Below, piece by piece: positions 1 to 11,711 of a DNA stretch of 64,000 bases. Where the stretch lies: positions 76,265,160 through 76,329,159 of the forward strand of contig OX104130.1 in NCBI GenBank assembly GCA_944470555.2, given 5' to 3'. Source of the stretch: Heterobilharzia americana. Taxonomy: Eukaryota; Platyhelminthes; Trematoda; Strigeidida; Schistosomatidae. The notes under the pieces are model-generated. The model was given only the letters and a program-made list of their open reading frames with translations, was not told where the DNA came from and did no database searches. A program made the position numbers and the translations under genes. How positions within the stretch are numbered: position 1 is the first letter of the stretch; the number at the start of each line of letters is the position of its first letter.

Positions 1-78
1 CGTCTTTCGCACTGAAAGTCAATGAATCATATCACCTAGTGACAAAATGGTAACTGTCTTGCTTGTCAATTCCTAGCT

Positions 79-415
79 ATTATTATTATTATTTATCCCT
101 TGTGTTCCTAGTGGGACATGGAGCTTCAGTTCGACGTCACCAGTTCACTCTCTTCTATTTAGTCTTCTAAACCTGACCCCACCACTTTCCATAACCTTTC
201 ATTTCTTCCTCACACCATCTCCTCCACATCATAGTCGCACACACAACCCGTCGTCACCCAGTTGTATTCCACCCGAGGGCCTTGCCTGACGTGTGATGTC
301 CCTAAATGGTCTCCTCAATGTATATCAAATCCAATCCACCTCAACTTTCTTCTGCATATTTGTTTGGTAATGGGTCCTTGGTTGGTTCGTTAGCATTTGA
401 ACGACATGTTCAATT
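79..415 (-). mobile_element. RTE-clade LINE, 3' end only
   Basis: Read on the plus strand, a TTATTATTATT tract is followed by a conserved segment (CCTTGTGTTCCTAGTGGGAC) and then a diverged copy of the sequence next to the RTE 3' ends at 18,985, 34,363 and 62,125. The element therefore lies on the minus strand and ends in short TAA repeats, as RTE elements do, instead of a poly(A) tail. Only the last 340 or so bases are present and no open frame survives. Confidence 0.7.
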
Positions 416-1047
416 GCCTCTGTCATGATGGTTCATTCATCTTACTGCATAACAAACTGAGTATTTAGAACCCACCAAGGCTGATCGGAAGATTACGCAA
501 GGCAGCTAGATCACAATCGTCTAAACACCGAATGGCCGTTTCGCTCATTTCGAGCCGAACTCATCAGTGGTGTGCCCGGACAAATTCTGCTCATATAGCT
601 GAATTACTTGAAATCATTTGAGTCTGGTTAGCTGACTTGCATAGATCGATAAACCATAAGTACGACAATGAATTCACATATGATTTATAAATTTTCACCG
701 TCCACATTGATATTTCCTAAATCTGAGTAGCTTCTAATACCCAACTGTTTTGATAATGAATGAAACGGCTTTTCAGTGTTTAGACTACTGTCATCTGGCT
801 AGTGAAATCTACAGATCACCCCCGATCAGTTTCTAAGTACTCAAGTTGTTCATTTGTACATTTCGTCAGATCATAACACTTCTGTGTCAGCCATTAAACG
901 TTGTAATCTTGGTTTGGGGAGAATTTCCATATTTGGTCCAGAAATTCAACAAATATAATCAGAAACAGTGCTCTATATTTTTATTTCTTCTGAATATGTG
1001 AAATCCAGTATTATCATTTGACTGTCTAAGAAGTGTGTCATTTCTTA
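416..1047. other. No gene recognised
   Basis: AT-rich sequence with stops in all frames. I recognise no repeat or coding segment. Confidence 0.5.
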
Positions 1048-1510
1048 GACTAGTATTTATACTTGGTGATGATTGAAGGTGAAATGAAAATTTGGACGTC
1101 GGCCGGATTCAAACCAATGACCACTCATTTTCCGGCCCGATGCCCTACTAACTGAAAAACGAGGTCCGACTGCTGATCACAGTTTTATTTCACTCCAATC
1201 ACCAAGGGTTTCGCCCGACTAACATGCATATTTGTAACGCTTTCCTACCGCTTAATCGTATTCATACTGGCTGCCTAGTCTAGACTTCTTATCACAGTCG
1301 AAATCTAACTGAATTAGAGAGGTGGAGCATCCTACTGATTATCATTCGGCTGTCTGAGATAGCCCTTTGTAACTGAAGTCAAATGAAAATCTGGTCAGTA
1401 GTCAGACCTCATAATAGAGCATCGGGCTAGAAAAGCAGTGGTCGGTGGTTCGAATCCGACCGTGGTCCAAATTTTCATTTTACCTTCGATCATCAAGCAG
1501 TATAAATCCA
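1048..1510. mobile_element. tRNA-like foldback element (family B), long form
   Basis: The two ends are inverted repeats of about 40 bases: TTATACTTGGTGATGATTGA at the left and its approximate reverse complement at 1467-1508. Just inside each end is a tRNA-like segment pointing outward. The minus-strand one is at about 1095-1170. The plus-strand one is at about 1395-1470 and has a B-box-like GGTTCGAATCC. Between them are about 200 bases that recur at 14,360-14,540, 23,545-23,740 and 32,150-32,270. No protein is encoded. Related copies lie at 12.3, 14.2, 23.5 and 29.5 kb. It could be a SINE with inverted ends or an inverted SINE dimer. Confidence 0.65.
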
Positions 1511-3547
1511 ATATTCTCTATGCAATCATTTTGATCAAGGTGACCATAAGATGACAATTCAATAATTTTTTTCCTTTTTATGTAACTTAACTCATTTTAT
1601 TTTACACTACTAAGCTGTTTTTACAAAATGTTAGTTTTTCTTGCAATAAGATGAAAAAAATTGTGTTCGTAGACTGTTTATGAAAAAGAGAAAGTATACA
1701 CAAAGTATGTTTTTTGCACTCAAGTGCAGAAAACTATTAATTTCTTAGAGTAAAAGATGCATTTTTTGCTTTGATAGGCCTGTATAATGAATTAGACATT
1801 GAATACTTCAAAGAAAGTTAGTGATTAATACAATTTCTGGAAATAATAACAATAAAACGTAGTTCATACTGATAGGAAATTTATTCTGTTAATCATAAGC
1901 CTAACGTTCTATTATACAGAGGCAATAGATCAGCGATATGAGTAAATTCTCTGACAATGATCAGGAATAGATTTCTGCAGTGTACAACTAAACACGTTGC
2001 TGTTAAAGGAAACCAATAACGATACTGTAACCTATAACATTTCCATTTTACAGTTCATTAGACATTTCTGAACTGTTGATCAGTGCACTGTGATACTCCA
2101 GTACTACTTATGTTAAGGCATGCTGTGGAATCCATAGAATGCCGTCAATGAACTACAAATCAGTGAGGATGTCCTATCTTTTTCTTAAAGTTTTTACATG
2201 ATTCAGATGCATTTTTAGGTGATGTGAGACCAGAAAGGTTCTATTACTCGGTGTAAAAAAAAACAGGCCTTTCTGTTTCCGGCTGGTACATAGAAATTCC
2301 CTTTCAAATGATATAACATTCATTTCAAGCATCTCTTATAAAATAGTGAACACAAAAGTGAATATCTCTCCTGAATGAAAAATCTAGAACTAGACCGTCC
2401 ACGTCAATATTTCTAACAATTGACTATTTTTTTAACTACTTAGTTGTAGTGCTAATAAATTTACGGATTTAAATCATACAGTTATGATCACAAAACTAAA
2501 GCGAATTAACGAAACATACTACTGAATAACCATCGGCGATCAGAAACCACTCACAGAGATTTTGTCATAAATCACTTCTCAGATCGGTGTATTCTACAGA
2601 GTTGACATTTATTTTTTGTGTGTGAGATCAAACTCATCAATGATTTAACTAGATAGATTCAGCTTATTAGTCCAAAGTTATAACGAGCTGATCATTCAAT
2701 CTATCGTATCTGATCTAACTAGCGAAGCAGACAATCTGAATAATCGACTGATAGCTATGTTATTCAACATAATATTGGTTATCTGTTTATTCTGTCTATA
2801 TGTCTTTAGATTTTCATGTTGAAACTGTTGAATCTCCAAGGGAAAGATAAAAACCTTGAAAACACAAATAGCACTCCAAATATGATCATATCATGAACCA
2901 CTCAAGGTCAGCATTCACATAATCAAAGACTGTTTGACTCCGTTAAAAGTTGATTATTATCATTGTTGTCGTTAACTAAAGTGACTGTAACAAGTATAAA
3001 CCTTTTATAAAATGAAACTCATCGGTAGTGGGTTAGTTTTATATTATTTAAGATTCATAAACTGCATGTGTCCAGACTCCAATGAGATTCGAACGCAACA
3101 CCTATTACTTCTACAGTAAGTATATTGTTGTCTACTAGATTAGTAATTTACTAGACATTATTACAACGGATCCATTTAGTAACAAGGTTTCATTAATATG
3201 ATGTCATAAATCAGCGTTAAGAAATTTTAGGCTACGATAACGACTGTAACGAAATAACTAATATCTAAAATGATGCCAATCCATCATGGAAACATATCAA
3301 ATCACTATAAACCTCAAAGTAAGCTAATTTGAGTCGAACTCGAGCTCTGTGGTAGAATGTAATTTCATTTTAGTGTGCATTTTACTGGATAGTGTCTCGG
3401 ACATAATTTATTGTCCATATAATAGATTTTAGAAACAGTTCAACCTATAAGTTGTCTAAATATTTAGCAATCGTGCTAGGTTCAATAAGAAATCACTTAA
3501 AATCCTGACTTACTAACTTAAAGCATAGATTATATGACATACACTTA
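1511..3547. other. No gene recognised
   Basis: Two kilobases of AT-rich sequence with no open frame of note and no similarity that I can see to other repeats in the window. Confidence 0.5.
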
Positions 3548-5084
3548 GATGACAATGAGAAAATGGTTAGTTTTAACATAACCGGCGTTTACGCGAGTAT
3601 ATCGATTGACATGACTCTAGAGCTAGTTAGAAATGGGCTTAAGGATGACAATGAGTTTATGCATCGATTTATAGTGTCGATCGAGGAAATCATACTAGGA
3701 GTACGATTATACCTAACATCTACAGCTTTTAAGTTTCAAAATAAAATATATTAACAAACTGGTGTTGTCATGGGATCAACAATATCCCTTATTGTCCCAG
3801 ACATATTTATGCATAGTTGGGAACAGATGGCCCTTTAAACATTTACTCCTACTCCAAAGATATGGTTCCGATATGTAGATGATACGTTTACGGTACTGAA
3901 ATCGGAACACATCAATAGGTTCTTGGCACATATAAATTCAGTAGTAAATGCAATTCAATTCATCTGTGAATTATAAAGTGATGAAAGTGAGCTAGCAATG
4001 TTGGATTGCAAGATTAAACGAACACAGGAAGGAATTTTAAAGACCAGTGTCTATAGAAAACCCACCCATTCAAACTGCTACTTAGATTTCTAATGCTCCT
4101 CCCCCCCCCCCCCTATATTTCAGTTAAAATGGGCTTAGTTAAATGCCTAAGTGAAAGGGAGAAATAGCATACTAGTAGACCGGAAAATCTACTACAAGAA
4201 ATCAGATATATCAAGAATATCTTGCGTCTCAATAATTATCCATCAAAATCTATTAATAAATTCACAAGAAATCAAAAGAAAAATATTGGCAGAAATATTA
4301 GTAGTAATACAAATAATACTAATAGTAATTCTACTTTAATAGTATTGATGGTGACAGAGTTGAGAGAGAATTCAAAGCCTCTGCTGTGTTATCATACAAG
4401 GAAGGCACCTCAGGAGCATTACAAAGAATTGTCAATAAGGCTGGCTAGGATTAAAGTGGCATTCCAACCAACTAACTCACTTAGAAACAAGCTTTGTAGG
4501 TTAAAAGATCCTCTATTGGTGCAATCAGGCAAAAGAATCTGGTTTACCAGATTCCTTGTAATGATTGTGAGATTAAGTACATAGGTCAAACCAGTCGACC
4601 AGGGTCGATTAGAATAACAGAACAAAAAAACTTAGATAAATCAAGATCAGTAGATCCTAATAAGATAAGAAATCTGGAGAAAAACTCGGCTATAGCTCTG
4701 CATGCGATGACACACAATCACACAGTAGGGTAGGATAGGGTGATAGTTTTGAAAACTAACTTAGTTGGGTGGAGGGAGAGATTGATAACCGACTGAATCT
4801 TTGTTTATCGAATCAACACCAAATACATACAATCGAAATGACGCTGCACCTGTCCCAGATATATTGGATTATTCTACTACCCCTGTCATCCCAGAGAAGG
4901 AGAAAAAATTAAGAATATATGAACTCTGTCTGGAAGTTGTGGAGTTGGTTACCTGATATGAATATTGACAATAAATTGTGTCCAAAACGTTATCCAGTGA
5001 ATGATACTGTTTCACCGTGTCACATTCCTAATAAACAGACTGGAATGGAATTGCAAGTTTTTATTCCATGTTATTCTAATTGAT
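3548..5084 (+). pseudogene. Penelope-like element PLE-A (RT, GIY-YIG, 3' end), decayed
   Basis: Penelope-like retroelements encode a reverse transcriptase and usually a C-terminal GIY-YIG endonuclease. The first open piece (3563-3754) carries the RT motif around SFNITGVYASISID. At about 3860-3900 another frame reads FRYVDDTFTVLKSE, so the catalytic YVDD box is intact. SVYRKPTHSN follows at about 4050, then a poly(C) tract. The connector LSERARNSIL...ILRLNNYP runs to about 4250. The endonuclease motif IPCNDCEIKYIGQTSRPG is at 4550-4610, with stops and frameshifts on both sides. Sequence at 4915-5084 matches the 3' ends at 18,040 and 47,465. The 5' part of the RT is missing. It cannot encode an enzyme as it stands. 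Confidence 0.8.
4101..4113 (+). repeat. Poly(C) tract inside PLE-A
   Basis: Thirteen consecutive C sit where the PLE reading frame should continue from YRKPTHSNCYLDF into the connector. They replace or disrupt several codons. Confidence 0.9.
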
Positions 5085-5500
5085 CCTGGCTGGTCGAATA
5101 CTTTCACTTATGTATTTGACCTCACAATCATTACAAGGAATCTGGTAAACCAGATTCTTTTGCCTGATTGCACCAATAGAGGATCTTTTAACCTACAAAG
5201 CTTGTTTCTAAGTGAGTTAGTTGGTTGGAATGCCACTTTAATCCTAGCCAGCCTTATTGACAATTCTTTGTAATGCTCTTGAGGTGCCTTCCTTGTATGA
5301 TAACACAGCAGAGGCTTTGAATTCTCTCTCAACTCTGTCACCATCAATACTATTAAAGTAGAATTACTATTAGTATTATTTGTATTACTACTAATATTTC
5401 TGCTAATATTTTTCTTTTGATTTCCTATGAATTTATTTATAGATTTTGCTGGATAATTATTGAGACGCAAGATATTCTTGATATGTCTAATTTCTTTCAA
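5085..5500 (-). pseudogene. PLE-A fragment, inverted copy of 4185-4610
   Basis: The minus strand has an open frame of about 130 codons that matches the plus-strand connector and GIY-YIG start at 4185-4610 almost base for base, with roughly five differences in the 210 bases I compared. It begins near KEIRHIKNILRLNNYP and ends at the same out-of-frame reading (IWFTRFLVMIVR) instead of the correct IPCNDCE frame. The two arms therefore share the same frameshift. About 470 bases separate them. It is a fragment with no independent function visible. Confidence 0.8.
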
Positions 5501-5980
5501 GCTGGTATTCATCATGGACTGATGTCATTCTAAACCTAGGAACACTGGACAGTTGTTTCGTCACAGTATGAGACTCCTCAGCAATGTTCACACAGGATCT
5601 TCAATTTCTGTGGCCATCACGTAACTATTGAGCCACTGAGTGCCTATTGGTGACTAGCTTTGATAAGTGATTCCCGAATTTCCAATGAGAAGTCGTGATC
5701 AGTGGGGAAAACCTGATGACTATGAGGTCAAATACTCAACGATGATACTGGGTGATGTTCGTTCTATGTCGTGAACTAACAGTAGTAAGAAATATGGACA
5801 ACTGGATTCCGGCAGAAAGGCTCAAAGGTAACATGCTGCCCACGAAATCTGAAGGTCCTGGGTTTGATCCGTGGCCGTGCGCTGTCATATCCCTGCACTG
5901 CTGAGGAGTCCCATACTTGGACAAATCAGCTGTCCAGTGCTCCTCCAACTGGTGTTAGTCCATCATAAAATCAATAAATC
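5501..5980. mobile_element. tRNA-like repeat family C, two copies head to head
   Basis: A minus-strand copy (about 5501-5640: tail plus tRNA-like part) abuts a plus-strand unit (about 5645-5975). In the plus unit the B-box-like GGTTTGATCC is near 5862. The end reads CTCCAACTGGTGTTAGTCCA, which matches the end of the copy at 15,100 in reverse. No coding capacity. Related copies are at 15.1, 24.6 and 33.4 kb. Confidence 0.6.
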
Positions 5981-6054
5981 CCCATAAACCACCAAACTAA
6001 ACTGGAAATAAACTAGGAAAGTATGTTTTAATACAATCCTAGCGTGTTTCAAAA

Positions 6055-6235
6055 ATAAACCAGCTTTGTAGGTTGAAAAATCCTATTGGTCCAGTTGGGT
6101 AGAATGATTTGGTCTACCAAATCCCTTGCAACGACTGTGAGTTCAGATACATGGGTCAAAGTAGTCATCCACGGCCAGTTAGTCAATCCCAGTATGAAAA
6201 GTTGGTCGGATTAAGTTTGGCAGATACTATTGTAG
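6055..6235 (+). pseudogene. PLE-A GIY-YIG fragment
   Basis: The translation around 6105-6170 reads VYQIPCNDCEFRYMGQSS, the start of a Penelope-type GIY-YIG endonuclease (compare IPCNDCEIKYIGQTS at 4550). The frame stays open to 6297 but changes into repeat sequence after about 6235, where a minus-strand SMalpha copy begins. The RT and connector are missing. Confidence 0.65.
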
Positions 6236-6237
6236 TC

Positions 6238-6425
6238 TATTTGATGGCTAGCCGTGTAATCCAGGACGAGCATTTCATGCCATTCAGGACTCTTTAGCTG
6301 GATGTACCTGCAACCCACTGGGTGATGTTATCTCCACTGACACTCAAACCCAACACCCATCGCTACAAACACTGAGACGTTATCTACTAGGCCAACTGGG
6401 GCACGTGACCCACCTCTTGTGTTGT
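6238..6425 (-). mobile_element. SMalpha-like repeat, degenerate
   Basis: On the minus strand this has the order tRNA-like promoter, spacer, hammerhead region, then the GCTAGC end. On the plus strand it starts GGCTAGCCGTGTAATCCAGG and reaches GTTATCTACTAGGCC at the A-box end. The hammerhead core has several changes (for example CTAAAGA for CTGANGA), so it should not cleave. Confidence 0.65.
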
Positions 6426-7139
6426 TTTCAACACTAGTAATTTTGCCTTGTTATAGTGGGTTGAATTTCTTTACCTCTGATTAGATTCCACTGAGATTTA
6501 TTCAAATATAGAGTGTCAACATTTACAACTGATCAACAGGATAAAATAAACCGGGATCAGAATTCTACAATTTGATTGGTTAGATAAGTGATTATTTATG
6601 CATCAGTAACAAGTGCATCTTATACATACAATACCTGATAAATAGATGAACTTACCATCAGCACAAGTAAGATGTGGCATCGAACTTAACCATCTTTTTA
6701 TACTAGTTAAATGTGCATATACATGTGCTGGATTCTCTCGAATTTCTTTACTGGCTTTATCTTTATAGAATTTCGTAATTGGTGCAGAAGGGGACAGATG
6801 AAAAGTTGACGATGTCATAATGATATCCTTTGCACTGATAAACAATAAATTCAATCAAATCGACTAGAAGAAATAATTCCTTACAACTATGAAAAATTAG
6901 CAAAAGCTATCAAGGTGTCTTTGAAATATATATATATGTATTTATCGGCAAATCAGAATCATGAAAATGCACAGTGTTTTTAATGATCAATAAATTCTGT
7001 CTGTATGCACTCATCATCACTTGAATATGAGTAGTGGATGGTTAAACTTGAAACATCTTCTCTGCTATTTCTGCCTCATAGCCGGTAGTGAAATATATCT
7101 AGATTCTTATGAATATATACAGATTATTTGTTGTTTAAT
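6426..7139. other. No gene recognised
   Basis: AT-rich sequence. Short open frames at 6603-6854 (minus) and 7021-7209 (plus) have no recognisable motif. Confidence 0.45.
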
Positions 7140-7580
7140 GCTGGTAATTGCCCGTCGCTATACTCTGTTCAGTTGCCTAATCTCTGTTGGGAGACGGACT
7201 CCTATATGAATGCCTCAATACTACCTGATTACTGATTATGTTAATGTCTGCTTGGTGGCTAGCAGTGGAATGCAAGAGGCGCATCTCATCCTGTTTCGGA
7301 CTCGTTAGTTGGATGTGCCTGCACTTTGTGAGCGATATAGTTCCAGCTGAGACTGTAGTCTAGTATCCATCACTTCGAAGACCAAAGTATTACCCACTAG
7401 GCTATTGGCGTATGAGAGGCCAGTGGATAACGCTATGGTGCTCAAAACACTGGATAGTAGGCATGAGTCTCAGTGAGAACAACATCATTCACTGCGATGC
7501 AAGTATATCCAGCTGACAAGTTTAAAACAGGAAAAAACGCATGTTCTGGACTTCTCTACGAGCCACCAAGCAGATATCAT
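7140..7580. mobile_element. SMalpha-like repeats, head-to-head pair
   Basis: A minus copy (about 7140-7420: tail, GGCTAGCAGTGGAATGC, degenerate hammerhead, tRNA-like part) meets a plus copy (about 7420-7580: AGTGGATAACGCTATGG A-box region, then ATCCAGCTGACAAG and a GAGCC end). Both hammerhead cores carry disabling changes: CTAACGA with GAGA on the minus copy and CTGACAA on the plus copy. The two promoters face each other. Confidence 0.7.
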
Positions 7581-7629
7581 TGTATGCAGACTAAATAGAC
7601 AATTTTTATCGTGTTCTGTTCTCTGATGA

Positions 7630-7925
7630 AGTGCTCAACAACAGTAGCAACAATCCAACGACGCATAAATTTTTTTATCTACGGAATTTATTGAAAAAGA
7701 CAAGAACACCCTGCAGTACAATAACCTCATGCAGAAACAAAGAAAACTACTTGATGTCTGTCCAAAAGAAGAATGACTGCCTACGCAAATTCATAAGCAG
7801 ATGCCAATTCAGTCCGTTATCAACTACAAGTTCTCGACAATCAGAAAACATATCGCCCTATCATACATACAAAATGTATCAGAGATTACGACAAATCCTC
7901 TTCAAACCATGATGTACAAATCAGA
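7630..7925 (+). pseudogene. PLE-B connector fragment
   Basis: One frame reads IEKDKNTLQYN...QKQRKLLDVCPKEE, then a stop and LPTQIHKQMPIQSVINYKFS. It matches the minus-strand fragment at 38,700-38,955 (KKRKLLDVYPKEERLPTKLYQKMP). This is the helical stretch between RT and GIY-YIG in Penelope-like elements. The matching endonuclease part appears at 8855, so the two halves probably come from one copy split by later sequence. Confidence 0.6.
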
Positions 7926-8854
7926 GGACGTGTATTGTCCATCACATTTTTTTCTGTATCTGCCTCATTTTTCGCATGTGTTTGCTTTCGACAATTTTAC
8001 CATGCCAATGTTCTTAATTTCTCTCATGGCAGAACATAAGAAACACGCTGGAATAGGATGCAGTTGGTCCTGAACAATGCCACTTGGATCGTTCTGTGGT
8101 TCTTTTCCTACCAATTTCCACCTTACATAACCCCCCCCCCCCCCCTATAAATTAAGGATCAGTCGGGGAATGTAGACGGGGACTTTGGGTCTTCCTATCA
8201 CTGTGATAAGGATCGCTTCTAGATGTAAAGTTTGATTTTTCGGTTGGTGTGCATTGCTCCAATGCCTTCGGAGACCCACACATTACCTAAGCTATCACCA
8301 CTCTGGAAAGATGTTGTGTATCCGCCTCATAGTTGTCTCCTAGGGCCGAAGGTTGCCGGGGTCCTGCCAACCTTCTTAGGGAGAAGGATAATCCGTAATG
8401 CACTTTCCTGGCACCAAAATACAACTAGGCCAAAATAAATAGATGAACTGGATTAACTAAATAAACCCTTAGCTCGCCTGTCGATACTTAAGGTGTTATA
8501 AGTTTTACTTTAATGAGTAGGCATCTGAGAAGGTTTTGACAACATTTTACACTGCTTTTGTCCTGATTAATGCGCACATTTGCAGAGTTCCCAGCTCAGC
8601 CATATTAGCCACATAAGTTGAGTAAACTTTTTCCCTTAAAAATCACCCTCACATTTATTCTTTTCAAATGTATTGGTCACACAAACATGTTCCGAAATAA
8701 CTCAGTCTTTAAAATTTCCCTCTCATTAGCAGTACTTACACGTCAGGTAATTTACTGGATACGTGGGTACTAGAGTGCACCAGGTTTAGTAAAGCTGGTT
8801 AATTGTTAGGTGATAAGAACACATACGGTATATCACAGACGGATCAGTCAAAAA
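7926..8854. other. Unassigned sequence between the PLE-B halves, with a poly(C) tract
   Basis: No gene recognised. It includes 15 consecutive C at 8131-8145 followed by TATAAATT, and a less AT-rich stretch at 8160-8440 with one short open frame and no family resemblance. It may be an insertion within the PLE. Confidence 0.4.
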
Positions 8855-9330
8855 AGATAAGCCATTTATTATTTACAAAAAATAGACTGCAACGACTGCG
8901 ATCAGCACTACATTTGACAAAGTGATCGATCTCTTCACCTTCATCTAAATTAACGTCAGCCGGATACTGAACGTCACAACATTTCATTACTCATTTCAAT
9001 GCATACGGACAATGATGAACATGAATTCAATTTTGAAAATGTAGAGATCTTAGACAGATGAAACACAAAGATTACCAACGAATTCGTAGAATCTTAGAAT
9101 TCAGGTCAGTCAGTAATGAATAGATGCATGGACGTAGATCCAATCTATCAACCAACAAACAAAGTGCTAAACTACTACAAGTTCAGAGACTGTGCAGAGA
9201 AACAGTCAACAGGAAAACCTACGCAGTCACTGATACAACACCTAAAAGAATCCACCGATAACAAACCAATTCGTCAGAGCTAGTGAATCACTGACGGATA
9301 AATACTGAAAGTTCGGATACATAACAACCT
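8855..9330 (+). pseudogene. PLE-B GIY-YIG C-terminal part
   Basis: At 8878 the sequence reads as DCNDCDQHYI, a decayed GIY-YIG start. From 8980 to about 9300 it parallels the C-terminal region seen at 38,250-38,530 (minus) and 39,060-39,475 (plus), including the stretch equivalent to FSFDNVDILD. Several stops interrupt it. Confidence 0.55.
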
Positions 9331-9404
9331 TCTGGAGTTTTTTGACTACTGAATTTTACGCATAAAATACTGATTTTGACTCAACCTTAGTTTTTATTAG
9401 TATT

Positions 9405-9745
9405 ATTATTTGTATTATACCGTCGTTGATTGGACCGAAATGATCGGTCTCCAAATAATGTATAGGCTCCTGTGCAGATGCCTCGATATTACCCGTTTTT
9501 TAAATCATAGTAATGATAGATAGTGGCTAGCAGCAGAATCTAGAATGCGCATTTCGTCCCATTTGGGACTCGTCAGCTGGATATGGTGTGGTGGGTAACG
9601 CTCTGGCGTTTGAAGCAATCGGTCCCGAGTCCAAATCCCGGTGGGAATAACATCAGTCAGTAGGAGACGGTTACATCCAGGTGACGAGTCGCAAATAGGG
9701 CAAAGTGGGTATCCTGGACTCCACCGCTAGCCTCTATTCATCATT
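9405..9745. mobile_element. SMalpha-like repeats, head-to-head pair
   Basis: The minus copy starts at its 3' tail (TGTATTATACCGTCGTTGAT, 9410-9430), continues through GGCTAGCAGCAG and a well-kept hammerhead, and is fused near 9585 to the A-box region of a plus copy (GGTAACGCTCTGGCGTTTGA). The plus copy has a B-box-like GAGTCCAAATCCC near 9631 and a damaged hammerhead (GTGACGA, GCAAAG). It ends at CGCTAGCC near 9733. Confidence 0.75.
9532..9585 (-). ncRNA. Hammerhead ribozyme, near-intact core
   Basis: On the minus strand the invariant CTGACGA (9576-9570) is followed by a GTCCC/GGGAC stem with a four-base loop and then GAAA (9555-9552). A very short stem III (TGCGCA) precedes the predicted cut after ATT. 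Stem I (ATCCAG with CTAGAT) has one mismatch. Short stem III is typical of SMalpha-type hammerheads, which are known to work better as dimers. Activity is inferred only. Confidence 0.6.
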
Positions 9746-9849
9746 ACTGTAGTGAGTTTTCATTGTCTCATTTATTCAATTATATCCTCCAAATGTATTT
9801 TATATTTACACCCTTTTCAATAAAGTTTCCGGTCGGTCTGCATCTCTTC

Positions 9850-11690
9850 ATCAAGTAAGGTGAGGGAGAAACACAAAGGCAGATGGCATTGTGCTGTAAA
9901 GTGTAAAAGTTTACTTCAAATGATTATGCCTAAAGTTCTGAGCATAAATTGCAGTTCTCTGTTAGGAAGGTTGGATTACTTGCAAGCTCTTCCGTATTCT
10001 GATGTTTATCACAATCGAGGTTTTGTATCAATGCAAGACATTTAGTCACATCAGTCATTATACTGATATATCATGCTCAAATTTTACCTTTGAGAAGCTT
10101 GGAAAAAGTCAGAACAATAAGTAAAGCTTCAGTTGTTGCTCTTTTCAAGTATGCCTTGATAGTTTCATCTCTTACAAAAGGTTTCAAATTATTCCATCAG
10201 GATCCATCAGGCTCTACGAGGAAATTATAATGGAGTTTTAACCATCTTCACTGGTATCAGAAGGTGGATATCCAATGATTATATCAACTACCAGCTGGAA
10301 CGCAAGCTCTGAGAATGAAAAAATCTCAACATTTACATTCTCAGCAACAAATTTTCTCCGCTACATCCTCTGCATCAATGTGAACTGACTAGTCAAATAT
10401 TTGGACAAATACTGCTTCACTTATACCACAAATATGTATGCGATACCTGGCCGAAGTCACTTCAAACAATCTAGTTTGCTTGATATACTCACAGAACTTT
10501 CAGCTTTCACACTTACTGATAGTTTGTCGATAATATTCAGTGACTTTAATCTTTGTGACTGAGTCTTTTCAAAGACTCTTGGCCATGGGAATCTTGTCGA
10601 ATTCACAACGCATTCAGATGTCACACTGGACTTGATACTGGTCTCAGTTTACCCGAAATTCATCAACTTGATCCACTATGTAACTTAAGTCACTGAAGTA
10701 TATGACTAACTGCACGAAAGAACTTTCAGTTACCAACACAAGAAAAGTGTGCATAGGAGCTATTCAAATAACGATATACTTCAAGCCGGAGTATCCTACT
10801 GGTGAAAAACAGCCTGGTGTACTGTACTTAATTTCAATGCTAATATTTGCCAACCCGTGGGTATTTTTTCACTTTGTGTTACCAACCGAGAAGAAGGTTG
10901 GTTTTTTAATTCAACTGGAAAGATACTTTCAAATGTCGCCCAGTCAAAAAACCCCACCGACAACTTAGGACCGAATGAAACTGGAAAGTATTGTTATTCG
11001 AAAACTATGCGAAAATGCCTTGTTCCAACCACCAAAGAACATTTCTAATAAATAATCTTACAATAATATTTTACGTACTACCTAAAAGGATATTAAGATA
11101 GTTTGAGTACCAAACTTTGTGTCTTCTGAAGGGAATTTGAATTTTATACCAACTGAAGTCACTTCTTCATGTTTGAACGTCCATTTGAGAAGTTTTTGTG
11201 ATTCAAATTAGTTCTGATATGAACGCAGAAACAGTATTGTAGATGCCGCCTCTGCTTTACATTATAATACTGTGTACAGTCTCAGTGGAGGCGTCAAGTA
11301 TACAAGATTCAACTTTCTTGATCAGTTTTCAGCCCTCGATTCCATCTCAAGATCTCTTTTGATGGATAAGCTAATCAGAACACTCACTAAGTCCTGAAAT
11401 CCAAGCTTGTTGGTGTATCCTTATTTTTCTGAAAGACATCAGTAAATTGTATGCAAGAGGAATTGTTCCATTTCATTCATTACCGAATCTAGTAGTTGCC
11501 AAAATGTTGTTCCCTCCACATTCCTAGTCTTTTCTTTCCCATATAACTTACCTTCTTCAGTTGAAATTAATTTTCCTAAGCATGTTGACGAATTGAAAGT
11601 TTCTACACCAGTCACTTCTCCGTCAAATTGTTTTCTATGAAATGGATTTCTCTCTCACGATGACTCTCATACGATGGTTTAATGCTTATT
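9850..11690 (+). pseudogene. CR1/SR1-like LINE: endonuclease and part of RT, decayed
   Basis: Non-LTR retrotransposon remains. The APE-type endonuclease starts near 9930 (VLSINCSSLLGRLDYLQALP, the usual N-terminal strand), continues at about 10,540 with FSDFNLCD (the GDFN site with Gly changed to Ser) and at 10,625 with TLDLILVS. After several frame changes an RT motif A reads FLDQFSALDSISRSLLMDKL at about 11,310-11,370, matching FLDYSSAFDSVPRPLLLNRL in the copy at 60.5 kb. Downstream pieces of the RT are still visible to about 11,660. Many stops. The likely 5' end is near 9840, where it abuts an SMalpha pair. Confidence 0.7.
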
Positions 11691-11711
11691 TATTTAGTAC
11701 ACTAGACTATT

